From assembly GCA_029882685.1 (NCBI GenBank), contig JAOUKH010000007.1, positions 1 to 39,274 on the forward strand: a stretch of DNA of 39,274 nt. Direction: 5' to 3'. This document shows positions 8,574-15,769 of this stretch, piece after piece. The DNA is from Cyclobacteriaceae bacterium. GTDB lineage: Bacteria > Bacteroidota > Bacteroidia > Cytophagales > Cyclobacteriaceae. The translations under genes were made by a program, and so were the position numbers. Under the pieces are notes generated by a model. The model was not told the DNA's origin, did not search any database, and saw nothing but the letters and a program-made list of their open reading frames with translations. How positions within the stretch are numbered: position 1 is the stretch's first letter; every line of letters starts with the position of its first letter.

Positions 8574-9245
8574 TTGCTCGAATTCTATCGAACTATTGAG
8601 CCAGAAGTTAAAAAGACTACTGTCAATTGGAGGATATACAATCTTGTGCAAGAAGGTGTATTAAATAGAATTGGTAGAGGAAAGTTTTCCTTTGGTAAAG
8701 GTGATGCCTACACTCCTGAATTATCAAGTAAGTTAATCTCAGTTTACAAAAAAATAAAATTAGATTTTCCATTTTTAACAGTTTGTTTATGGAGTACTGC
8801 AACCCTTAATGAATTCATGCTTCATCAACCAGGCAGGTTTTATCGGTTAATCGAAGTAGATAAAGATGCTATGGAAAGTATTTTCTATTATTTGAAGGAC
8901 AGAAACTACTCTGTTTATATGAAACCTTCTGAGGAGTTGATTAGACGGTATATGATCAATGATAAGGAGCCATGGATTGTTAAATCACTTGTATCAGAAG
9001 CTCCAATTCAACATGTTCGTGGTATTCCGACTGTCACAATAGAAAAATTACTTGTTGACATATTTTGTGATCCCAAAATATTTAATGCACAACAGGGGTC
9101 AGAAATGAATCAAATATTTCATGAAGCTTTTGAAAAATACACAATTAATGAAAGTAAAATGCTGCGCTATGCTAGTAGAAGAAGGAAGAAAAATGAACTA
9201 GACAATTATTTAAATAAAACATCTAAATATCGACAGCAGGTATAG
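8574..9245 (+). CDS. abiEi: AbiEi-type antitoxin of a type IV toxin-antitoxin / abortive-infection module
   Basis: Antitoxin partner of the nucleotidyltransferase toxin that follows 23 bp downstream. The visible protein has the winged-helix part (TTVNWRIYNLVQEGVLNRIG, then GRGKFSFG) and the AbiEi C-terminal antitoxin region with the family-like LTVCLWSTATLNEFMLHQPG and GIPTVTIEKLLVDIF segments. The listed start is a TTG inside the first helix. The same frame stays open upstream to the stop at 8478 and reads SLKNQFRSKITFSISDLLEFYR, which looks like the true N-terminus, yet it contains no ATG, GTG or TTG. The ATG at 8489 would enter this frame if one A were removed from the AAAA run near 8506. 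So the 5' end is frameshifted, uses an unusual start, or carries a sequence error. Confidence 0.78.
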   Translation: MLEFYRTIEPEVKKTTVNWRIYNLVQEGVLNRIGRGKFSFGKGDAYTPELSSKLISVYKKIKLDFPFLTVCLWSTATLNEFMLHQPGRFYRLIEVDKDAMESIFYYLKDRNYSVYMKPSEELIRRYMINDKEPWIVKSLVSEAPIQHVRGIPTVTIEKLLVDIFCDPKIFNAQQGSEMNQIFHEAFEKYTINESKMLRYASRRRKKNELDNYLNKTSKYRQQV

Positions 9246-9268
9246 TTTGTTGCCGATAATTTAATTAA

Positions 9269-10339
9269 ATGATAAGTAAAGGTTCGCTACATATTGACTG
9301 GATAACTAAAGTGTCTTCAGCAAATAGAAAGGCGGACAAGATTTTAGTGGAAAAGGTTATTAGAGCCCTTATGCTATTGGAAGGATTGGTGAAACAAAAT
9401 TTGGATTTTGTATTTAAAGGAGGAACAGCTTTAATGCTAATTCTTGATTCTTCAAAAAGGCTTTCTATAGATATTGACATTATTATCGAAAAAGTTCCTA
9501 ATAACTTGGAAGAGATTTTTGAGATACTACTCGAAGAACAAGGTTTTACAAGATTCGAACTTCAGAAACGTGTAAATTTGTCAAGCATTCATAAAAAACA
9601 TTACAAGTTCTTTTATCAACCTATTCATAAAACTCAAGCTGCTGAAGAAAGCATATTGCTAGATGTTTTATTAGAAAAAGTAGGATATACTAAGATCAAT
9701 GAGGTTTCTATCAACTCCAAGTTTGTCATTTCAGATGATAAAAATCCAATTCAAGTTAAAGTACCTTCTATAGAAGATATACTGGGTGATAAATTAACAG
9801 CTTATGCTCCCAATTCTACAGGTATACCTTATTTCAAAGGTGAGACAAGTATGAGCATGGAAATCATGAAGCAGCTTTATGACGTAGGAAATCTTGTAGA
9901 CATTGCTGAAGATGGTGCACGTGTTAAAAAGACTTTTGAAAATTTTGTATCAACTGAACTTAAATATAGAAATCTATCAAAATTAACAGTTGGTGATGTT
10001 CTAGATGATATCTATCAAACTTCTCTTTGTTTAGTGAGTAGGGGTGCCGATGGAAAAGGTGATTTTGATCATCTACAAACGGGAATTCAGCGTGTTTCTA
10101 GATTTATTTTTTCAGAGTCATTCCATATTGATAGGGCTATCACATTTGCATCGAAGGCTGCATACCTTTCTATCCTGATCAAATTCAATAATACCAAGAT
10201 AGAAAAATATAAGAACCCAGCTATCATGGAAGAATGGACTATCGGGAAACCATTTTGGTCAAGGTTAAACCGCCTAAAAAAATCTAATCCAGAAGCCTTT
10301 TTTTATTGGCACAAAATATTTGAATTAGCAGAACAATAG
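9269..10339 (+). CDS. abiEii: AbiEii-type nucleotidyltransferase toxin
   Basis: Toxin of the AbiE module, 356 residues, MNT/DNA-polymerase-beta nucleotidyltransferase fold. The catalytic motif FKGGTALML (residues about 49-57) is followed by RLSIDIDI with the metal-binding aspartates near 68 and 70. A later EDILGDKLTAYAP segment matches the further conserved motifs of AbiEii enzymes. In studied relatives the toxin modifies tRNA or blocks growth during phage infection, and AbiEi neutralises it without a stable complex. Here all visible catalytic motifs are intact while the antitoxin start is doubtful. Translation is probably coupled to abiEi; the genes share the promoter at 8449-8479. A terminator follows about 110 bp after the stop. 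Confidence 0.92.
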   Translation: MISKGSLHIDWITKVSSANRKADKILVEKVIRALMLLEGLVKQNLDFVFKGGTALMLILDSSKRLSIDIDIIIEKVPNNLEEIFEILLEEQGFTRFELQKRVNLSSIHKKHYKFFYQPIHKTQAAEESILLDVLLEKVGYTKINEVSINSKFVISDDKNPIQVKVPSIEDILGDKLTAYAPNSTGIPYFKGETSMSMEIMKQLYDVGNLVDIAEDGARVKKTFENFVSTELKYRNLSKLTVGDVLDDIYQTSLCLVSRGADGKGDFDHLQTGIQRVSRFIFSESFHIDRAITFASKAAYLSILIKFNNTKIEKYKNPAIMEEWTIGKPFWSRLNRLKKSNPEAFFYWHKIFELAEQ

Positions 10340-10440
10340 AATTAATTAGAAGATTAACTGTACATTTTTATGAAAACAAAATAAGTAATACGTTCAAACA
10401 CCAAATTTCGTCCTACAGGAACACTTATCTGAGTATAGTA

Positions 10441-10515
10441 TACTACTATATAAAGCCCTGATTCGAAAATGGTCGAATTAGGGCTTTTTTGTTGTCATTA
10501 TTTCATGAGATAAAT
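10441..10515. repeat. Direct repeat copy 2 (right flank of AbiE cassette)
   Basis: Diverged copy of 8223-8297. TACTACTATATAAAGCCC corresponds to TATTATTATTTAAAGCCC, with the same orientation and the same hairpin. See copy 1 for the comparison. Confidence 0.7.
10452..10490 (+). terminator. Intrinsic terminator of abiEii
   Basis: AAAGCCCTGATTCGA / TCGAATTAGGGCTTT stem, with one G-U wobble, six-base loop and six T residues. Near-identical to the trxA terminator. Confidence 0.88.
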
Positions 10516-10675
10516 CTGGTGTGTAGGTATAATAAACAGAAAACACAATAGTAGTATTATAGTATTGTTTAGATTTAATTACTCTTGTTATTCTTTGATT
10601 TAGAGGAATATACTGAATTAGGATAAAAGGTAGAGCGTACATTAGCTAATAGTTAGTGGAAACAAAAAGAAATTA
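10516..10675. other. Non-coding gap before PIN toxin-antitoxin pair
   Basis: The gene-free stretch 10340-10757 holds the abiEii terminator with repeat copy 2 and, at its right end, the promoter and operator of the next module. In this middle part I see no ORF, motif or repeat that I can support. Confidence 0.5.
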
Positions 10676-10731
10676 TTTACACGTGTAAAAATATCAATAT
10701 TTGCACGTCTTATTTAAAATCATTACCTTTG
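10676..10731 (+). promoter_or_regulatory. Promoter and palindromic operator of the PIN toxin-antitoxin pair
   Basis: TTTG (10700-10703), 20-bp spacer, TACCTTTG (10724-10731) is a textbook Bacteroidota promoter. It places the start of transcription near 10735 and supports the ATG at 10758 rather than the upstream TTG at 10701. Immediately before the -33 box is a perfect 14-bp palindrome TTTACACGTGTAAA (10676-10689), and a half-site GCACGT lies between the boxes. Autorepression by the antitoxin through this palindrome is inferred. Confidence 0.7.
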
Positions 10732-10757
10732 TGTATAGAAGTTTGAAAAATAAAGAG

Positions 10758-11006
10758 ATGAATACAAAACTAACATTGACAATAGAGCAAGCTTTGATTG
10801 AAAAGGCGAAAGAATACGCTAAAAGTAAAGGACGTAGCTTGTCTGATATCGTTGAAAACTATTTTAAAGCTATAGTAAAGGAAGAAGGTATTATTACAAT
10901 AGAATCGACTCCCATTTCGGATTCTCTAAGAGGTTCATTTAAAGCCCCTAAGAATTTTGATTATAAAAAAGGGTTGACCAAGGCTCTAACGGAAAAATAT
11001 TTATAA
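10758..11006 (+). CDS. Antitoxin, DUF6364-like ribbon-helix-helix protein
   Basis: Small putative DNA-binding antitoxin of 82 residues. It begins MNTKLTLTIEQALIEKAKEYA, and the strand-helix-helix pattern with KSKGRSLSDIVENYF is typical of DUF6364/RHH antitoxins paired with PIN toxins in Bacteroidota. The acidic/proline-containing tail (TPISDSLRGSFKAP) is the likely toxin-binding part. I chose the ATG at 10758: the track's TTG at 10701 lies in the -33 box of the promoter, so those 19 residues would not be transcribed. The toxin start is one base after its stop, indicating translational coupling. The RHH domain probably binds the palindrome upstream. Confidence 0.82.
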   Translation: MNTKLTLTIEQALIEKAKEYAKSKGRSLSDIVENYFKAIVKEEGIITIESTPISDSLRGSFKAPKNFDYKKGLTKALTEKYL

Positions 11007-11007
11007 A

Positions 11008-11433
11008 GTGGATAAGGTTTTAATTGATTCGGATGTAATTTTAGACTTATTTTTTGACAGAAAACCATTTGCCGAATATTCATCGTTAATTCTTTCACTT
11101 TGCGAGTCGAGGAAAATAAAAGGGTTTCTCACACCATTGATTTATAGTAACGTTTATTATTTATTACGACAAACTGCAAAACATGATAAAGTAATAGAAA
11201 AGTTAAGGCAGCTGTTAAAAATTACCGATGTTCTTCAAATGGATAGAGAAGTTGTAGAAAATGCTTTAAACTCTGGGTTTAAGGACTTTGAAGATAGTTT
11301 GCAAAACTATTCGGCTATTAATAATGGAAATATTGATTTAATTCTGACTCGAAATTTAAAAGATTATAAAACAAGTGAATTAGGAGTTTTTACTCCAGAG
11401 ACTTATTTAAAATCAAGAAATGCCAGCCGTTAA
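11008..11433 (+). CDS. PIN-domain toxin (VapC-like ribonuclease)
   Basis: Putative Mg-dependent endoribonuclease of 141 residues. PIN motifs are visible in order: LIDSDVILDLFFDR (first acidic residue D7), a central helical region, FKDFEDSLQNYSA with the paired acidic residues, and DLILTRNLKDY as the last strand and acidic site. It starts with GTG one base after the antitoxin stop, and no better ATG is available in frame. In VapBC-type systems such enzymes cut tRNA or rRNA; the target here is unknown. The pair sits beside the AbiE module, so this is a small cluster of two unrelated toxin-antitoxin systems. Confidence 0.85.
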   Translation: MDKVLIDSDVILDLFFDRKPFAEYSSLILSLCESRKIKGFLTPLIYSNVYYLLRQTAKHDKVIEKLRQLLKITDVLQMDREVVENALNSGFKDFEDSLQNYSAINNGNIDLILTRNLKDYKTSELGVFTPETYLKSRNASR

Positions 11434-11691
11434 AATTCGGTATAAAAACATAGCATGTTGCTTCGGTGCATTTCAGTTTGTAAATTTAGGCTCAGCGGGT
11501 AGTTTTATTTGCTATGGGAGGAATCCGTAATGTTTTCGTAGCGTTACCGGCAATTCGTCCTTTTTCGGGCGGGAAAATAATTACTAGAGGTAACGTTTTT
11601 ATGAGACTTTTACCGAAATTGATATTTTAATAAAAAGTGCGTTTAAAGCTCAATTTCGAACATTTAAAAAAACGTTACTTACGATAACTGC
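11434..11691. other. Structured, locally GC-richer non-coding stretch
   Basis: 258 bp without an ORF but unlike the surrounding AT-rich spacers. It contains GC-rich words (GGCTCAGCGGGTAG, CGGGCGGGAAA) and CGTTACC (11542-11548) opposite GGTAACG (11589-11595). It also has an 11-bp perfect inverted repeat, GTAACGTTTTT (11590-11600) with AAAAACGTTAC (11668-11678), which ends 13 bp before the next start codon. It resembles repeat-like spacers I have seen around accessory genes of Bacteroidota, but I cannot name a family. Confidence 0.5.
11590..11678. repeat. 11-bp perfect inverted repeat before unknown exported protein
   Basis: GTAACGTTTTT and AAAAACGTTAC enclose 67 bp. The right arm lies 13 bp before the ATG at 11692, so a long-range RNA hairpin could influence its translation, or the arms may be the ends of a mobile or cassette-like unit. 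Confidence 0.55.
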
Positions 11692-12564
11692 ATGAAGAAA
11701 AAAAGACCAAAAAACCGACTTTACATTGCATTAGTCCTTGTGCTGATCACAATTTCATGCGTAGTTTCTTTTGAAAAGAGAACGGAACAAATTTTCCTTG
11801 GTGGATGGAATGAACGAGAAATTAACTTTATCAATTCAATCCCTCATGTTGATAAAAAAGGAGGGTATTTTGATCTGGTTATGGATTTAAAATGGGGAGG
11901 AACAAATGGCAATCTCTTTTTTGACTCGAATTCAAATGCTTTCGACTGGATACGAAACTCTGAAAACATACGACTAACTCATAATGTTCTTAAGAATCTT
12001 GAATACACAAACTTTCTTTCACATGAAGAATTCTACAAACCAATGAATTTTAAGGAAAACTTTGGTGGAATGCATCAACACAATTGGGAAGATTTATCAA
12101 TTTCAAATGTGATCGACAGTTTGATTTTGACTCTTGAAAATCCAGAACCCGATAAAGGTTATTACCACAATTTTTGGGAAAGAAGAGCAAAGGAAGGCAC
12201 GAAAAAAATGTTGGGTTCAGTTCTAAAAGAGATACAACTAATTTATGGAGGGGACAAGCTACAAGCAGATGATTTAACAGAGGAATCTGAAATTCAGATT
12301 GAGTCGTTGCTACTATTAGATCGTGAACTTCAAAATTTTTCTTTAAAACCAACAAACCAATTTCTTAAGAAATATTTTGATTACCTAATTACAATCGGAC
12401 TTGAACATTCGGCCTATAATTTAACAGTTGAAAAGTATCCTGACATCATTAGTAAGAATGAAATTGTTGCAACACTGAAACTAGATACTATTCCTGAAAG
12501 TGAATATTGGCGAACTAGAAATAATGGCACTTGGATTTTCACTTATTCTGATAACGGACCTTAA
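11692..12564 (+). CDS. Unknown exported or membrane-anchored protein
   Basis: I do not recognise this 290-residue protein. It starts with a basic stretch (KKKRPKNR) and a hydrophobic segment LYIALVLVLITISC, which is either a signal anchor or an imperfect lipobox (TIS-C). The remainder is soluble and aromatic-rich (tryptophans in GGWNER, LKWGG, HNWEDL, NFWERR, EYWR), with no transmembrane segments or recognisable catalytic motif. It may be an extracytoplasmic, orphan accessory protein. It follows the structured spacer at 11434-11691 and stands alone between the toxin-antitoxin cluster and convergent mdh, which suggests horizontal acquisition; this is inference. Confidence 0.75.
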   Translation: MKKKRPKNRLYIALVLVLITISCVVSFEKRTEQIFLGGWNEREINFINSIPHVDKKGGYFDLVMDLKWGGTNGNLFFDSNSNAFDWIRNSENIRLTHNVLKNLEYTNFLSHEEFYKPMNFKENFGGMHQHNWEDLSISNVIDSLILTLENPEPDKGYYHNFWERRAKEGTKKMLGSVLKEIQLIYGGDKLQADDLTEESEIQIESLLLLDRELQNFSLKPTNQFLKKYFDYLITIGLEHSAYNLTVEKYPDIISKNEIVATLKLDTIPESEYWRTRNNGTWIFTYSDNGP

Positions 12565-12693
12565 AAAGGTGGTAACAAATGCTGTGAATGTATGGTGTTT
12601 TATCAGACCATAACTTGGCATGGGTGTAATCACAATTCTTTGTTTCTCCTCAATGTCACCTTGACAAGGTATGGGCTTACTACATGCTCAAAA

Positions 12694-12725
12694 CAAAAAA
12701 TCCCGACCTGTGTAGATCGGGATTT
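12694..12725 (-). terminator. Intrinsic terminator of mdh
   Basis: Perfect 9-bp stem AAATCCCGA/TCGGGATTT with a 10-base loop. Read on the minus strand it is followed by TTTGTTTTG, fitting termination of mdh about 25 bp past its stop. Confidence 0.85.
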
Positions 12726-12749
12726 AATAAATTTATGGGATGAATTTGA

Positions 12750-13688
12750 TTAAATCAAATTCATTTCACCAAGTACGTTGTTCATTTTTCGAACTGCTTC
12801 AGCACTCTCGCTCATGTTAGCTTTTTCAGCATCATCCAATTCAATTTCAACAACTTTCTCGATACCATTACGACCAATGATCGCTGGTGCGCCAATTGAA
12901 ATATCAGACATGCCATATTCACCTTCTAGAAGGCACGAACATGGAAACATTTTCTTTGTATCACAAGCTATGGCTTGTACCATTGCTGATACGGCAGCAC
13001 CTGGTGCGTACCATGCAGAAGTGCCTAACAATTTAGTCAAAGTTGCTCCACCTACTTTTGTTTCTTCTTTCACATAGTCCAGTTTATCCTGAGAGAGAAA
13101 CTTAGAAACTGGAACGCTGTTTCTTGTAGCTAATCTTGTTAATGGAATCATACCAGTATCGCTATGACCACCAATCACCATTCCATCTACATCTGAAGCA
13201 GGGCATTCTAAAGCCTCAGCCAAACGATATTTGAATCTTGCAGAATCCAAAGCACCACCCATACCAATGATTCTTTGTTTAGAAAGACCAGTGGCTTTGT
13301 GGGCAAGATAAGTCATGGTATCCATAGGGTTTGATACGACAATAAGAATTACATTCGGTGAATGCTTAATCAGGTTCTCAGAAACAGATTTAACAATACC
13401 AGCATTTGTCGATATTAATTCTTCTCTTGTCATTCCTGGTTTTCTCGGAATTCCTGATGTAATCACAGCTACGTCACTATCTGCTGTTTTACTATAATCA
13501 TTGGTTACACCAGTTATTTTAGTGTCGAAACCATTTAATGATGCGGTTTGCATTAAGTCCATCGCTTTGCCTTCTGCAAAACCTTCTTTAATGTCGATCA
13601 ATACTACCTCAGAAGCAAAGTCTTTTATAGCGATGTATTCTGCACAACTGGCTCCCACAGCTCCGGCACCTACTACTGTAATTTTCAT
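12750..13688 (-). CDS. mdh: Malate dehydrogenase (LDH-like type)
   Basis: TCA-cycle enzyme interconverting malate and oxaloacetate with NAD, 312 residues, of the lactate-dehydrogenase-like bacterial group. It begins with the Rossmann glycine motif KITVVGAGAVGASCAEYIA. The substrate-binding and mobile-loop region reads SGIPRKPGMTREEL, followed by VVSNPMDTMTYLA. The catalytic histidine is in VIGGHSDTGMIPL, and DSARFKYRLAEAL gives the second substrate arginine. It is monocistronic, with its own promoter and terminator. Confidence 0.97.
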   Translation of the reverse strand: MKITVVGAGAVGASCAEYIAIKDFASEVVLIDIKEGFAEGKAMDLMQTASLNGFDTKITGVTNDYSKTADSDVAVITSGIPRKPGMTREELISTNAGIVKSVSENLIKHSPNVILIVVSNPMDTMTYLAHKATGLSKQRIIGMGGALDSARFKYRLAEALECPASDVDGMVIGGHSDTGMIPLTRLATRNSVPVSKFLSQDKLDYVKEETKVGGATLTKLLGTSAWYAPGAAVSAMVQAIACDTKKMFPCSCLLEGEYGMSDISIGAPAIIGRNGIEKVVEIELDDAEKANMSESAEAVRKMNNVLGEMNLI

Positions 13689-13737
13689 AATAATTAGTAT
13701 GTTTTAAAGTTGAAATATTTGTATCTGAATTGTGCTA

Positions 13738-13745
13738 CAAAGGTA
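13738..13745 (-). promoter_or_regulatory. -7 element of mdh promoter
   Basis: On the minus strand this reads TACCTTTG, an exact TAnnTTTG match about 50 bases before the mdh ATG. No good TTTG -33 box is seen upstream. Confidence 0.55.
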
Positions 13746-13881
13746 TTAATTTGTAGGTAGTAATGCTAATAAAAACGATGAAGGATATTGTGGGATAATA
13801 ATCTATTGATGAGAACAACTCAATCGAGTAAGGCATCAATTTTTAGTGGAAAAAACAGACTGATCTAAAACCACTATGAGT

Positions 13882-14397
13882 TTAATACAAATGCTTCAAC
13901 TCAAATATACCGTAATATTTCCGGTAAGCTTTAAATAAGTTAGCATTATACTTATTATATTCTTTAGCCAATGCCGACATCATTTTTACATGTATATTAG
14001 GTTTGTGATTAAATATATCTAAAAAATTTACCTGAGGAATTACATAAAATTCAGCCTTTTCAGAGCTCACAATAGCATTCATTTGACGCTTAGTATTGGG
14101 TAGTAAGCAACTTTTGCCAATGGCATTACCGCCAGTTATTCGTCTTAACTCTTCAGTAGCACCTTCAATATCAATAGATAATACAACCTCTCCTGTTTTC
14201 ACGATATACATTGCATGGCTAGGATCATTACGAAGAAACACACACTCATTCTGTTTGTAGGAGCGCTCGTGCATGGAAGGAATAAATTCGGCTAGTTCTT
14301 TGTTACTTAATCCACCAAAAACAGGAATTTTAGAAAGAAATTGAAAAATCTTACTTTCTTCAACGGTATATTTTTTTGCAAATGGATTAATCATCAT
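13882..14397 (-). CDS. Cyclic-nucleotide-binding-domain protein without HTH
   Basis: A 171-residue protein that is essentially one Crp-type cNMP-binding beta-roll (residues about 15-130) plus a helical tail, with no DNA-binding wing, so it is unlikely to be a repressor or activator itself. The phosphate-binding cassette is degenerate: the canonical FGE-L and RxxSA/RTA motifs are replaced by IGKSCLL and RQMNAIV, so cAMP binding is doubtful. I chose the ATG at 14397, which overlaps the tilS stop (ATGA), rather than the in-frame upstream codon at 14418 inside tilS. The overlap implies co-translation with tilS. A role as a protein-interaction or sensor module is inference. Confidence 0.82.
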   Translation of the reverse strand: MMINPFAKKYTVEESKIFQFLSKIPVFGGLSNKELAEFIPSMHERSYKQNECVFLRNDPSHAMYIVKTGEVVLSIDIEGATEELRRITGGNAIGKSCLLPNTKRQMNAIVSSEKAEFYVIPQVNFLDIFNHKPNIHVKMMSALAKEYNKYNANLFKAYRKYYGIFELKHLY

Positions 14398-15719
14398 GAA
14401 GTAAATTCCAAACAACAAATTTCTGAGGTATGATCGGTTAGTTTAAACCGATCATCGGGTTGATGACCAACAACCCAAACAATTTTATCGGCTGATTCAA
14501 TTACCATTACCTGCTCTTTCAAGTTTAAAGGAATTTTCCTATCTATCATAAAATCACTCAGCTTTTTTTTGTGTTTCATGCCTAGAGGTTGAAAAAAATC
14601 TCCTGTTTTCCATTTCCTCAATTTTAGTGGAAACTTAAGTTTATCAACATCCAAATAAGCTATATTATTGTCTCTTGAAAAAGAAGCAGGACGAAGTTTA
14701 TCCCAATCGAAGTCTAAATGTCCATAAGGAAAAGTTATGGATTTATCTCCTCGATTAATCTCAAACTCTATGTTAGGATCAATTTCTTTATTCTCTGAGA
14801 TGATAAATTTATCTCGATCAATGTTTAGTTGATAAATAGGTGATAAGAAAAATTTTCCTGACTCGTTTTTTCTTTTTATAATTTCTTTGGTCTGGTTGAA
14901 ATTAAAACCAAAATCTTTAAGAATTTCATGGAGTATGGTACGAAATCCTATAATATTAGAAGCTCTGCCGATTGTAATAGTAGTAAGGTTATTTTCCTTT
15001 TTCACGAACTCATTTCGAAACTTTTCAACTTCATTTTTAAAAATATTTTCAACATCACGTAAGCGTTCAAATGTAGAAATGGAAGTTGACTCTAGTGATT
15101 CGTTAATTTTTTTAAGTTCAGGAATCACAGTGAGACGAATATGATTTCTAGCATATTTATCTTTTTTATTACTACTGTCTTCTCTCCATTCAATATTCTG
15201 TTCTTTTGCAAATTGCTCTATTTGTAGTCGGGAGATAGAAAGAAGTGGACGAATTAACACATTACTAATAGGCATTATCCCTCGCACTCCTGAAATTCCA
15301 GTTCCTTTACTAAAATTAAAAAGTGTAGTTTCAATAGAGTCATTTAAATGGTGTGCAGTAGCTATTTTAGAATAACCTTCTGATTTCAATAAATCACTAA
15401 ACCATGAGTAGCGTAAATCCCGAGCAGCCATTTGTGTAGAAATTCCACGTTCATTGGCATACTTATTGGTGTTAAAATGCTTACAAAAAAAAGGTTTGTT
15501 TAATTTTTTCGCTAATAACTTTACAAATGTTTCATCATCGTCTGATTCCTTTCCTCTTAATTGAAAATTACAATGTGCTATTCCAAAGTTGAATGATGTT
15601 TGATGAAAAAAATGTGATAATACCACTGAATCTATGCCACCACTTACAGCAAGAAGCACTTTGTCGTTTTTCTTTATTAGGCTCTCAGCTTCTATATAGT
15701 TCAAAAAGTTGTCAATCAT
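14394..15719 (-). CDS. tilS: tRNA(Ile)-lysidine synthase
   Basis: ATP-dependent enzyme that converts the wobble cytidine of the AUA-reading tRNA-Ile to lysidine, 441 residues. The N-terminal PP-loop ATPase shows LLAVSGGIDSVVLSHFF near residue 30. FNFGIAHCNFQLRG and IATAHHLNDSIETTLFNFSKGTG are family signatures, and the C-terminal TilS substrate-binding domain includes LKLRKWKTGDFFQPLGM. The track begins at a GTG (15722); the adjacent ATG at 15719 is the more likely start. It overlaps the downstream cNMP-binding gene by 4 bp and is divergent from ostA with a 50-bp gap. Confidence 0.96.
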   Translation of the reverse strand: MIDNFLNYIEAESLIKKNDKVLLAVSGGIDSVVLSHFFHQTSFNFGIAHCNFQLRGKESDDDETFVKLLAKKLNKPFFCKHFNTNKYANERGISTQMAARDLRYSWFSDLLKSEGYSKIATAHHLNDSIETTLFNFSKGTGISGVRGIMPISNVLIRPLLSISRLQIEQFAKEQNIEWREDSSNKKDKYARNHIRLTVIPELKKINESLESTSISTFERLRDVENIFKNEVEKFRNEFVKKENNLTTITIGRASNIIGFRTILHEILKDFGFNFNQTKEIIKRKNESGKFFLSPIYQLNIDRDKFIISENKEIDPNIEFEINRGDKSITFPYGHLDFDWDKLRPASFSRDNNIAYLDVDKLKFPLKLRKWKTGDFFQPLGMKHKKKLSDFMIDRKIPLNLKEQVMVIESADKIVWVVGHQPDDRFKLTDHTSEICCLEFTS

Positions 15720-15769
15720 CACTTAAAGATATCTTTTTTATTTAATTTCGCATTCTTGTAAACTAGCTT

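Noticed and set aside
10701-10757. Upstream 19-codon extension of the PIN-system antitoxin from TTG
   Set aside because: It overlaps the -33 and -7 promoter boxes and would not be transcribed; the ATG at 10758 gives the normal family start.
11434-11691. Integron attC site in the GTTAC-rich spacer
   Set aside because: The GTTAC words do not fit the GTTRRRY core and no integrase or second cassette is in the window; kept only as a structured spacer of unknown type.
12778-13077. Plus-strand ORFs across mdh
   Set aside because: Antisense shadows of the well-conserved malate dehydrogenase gene.
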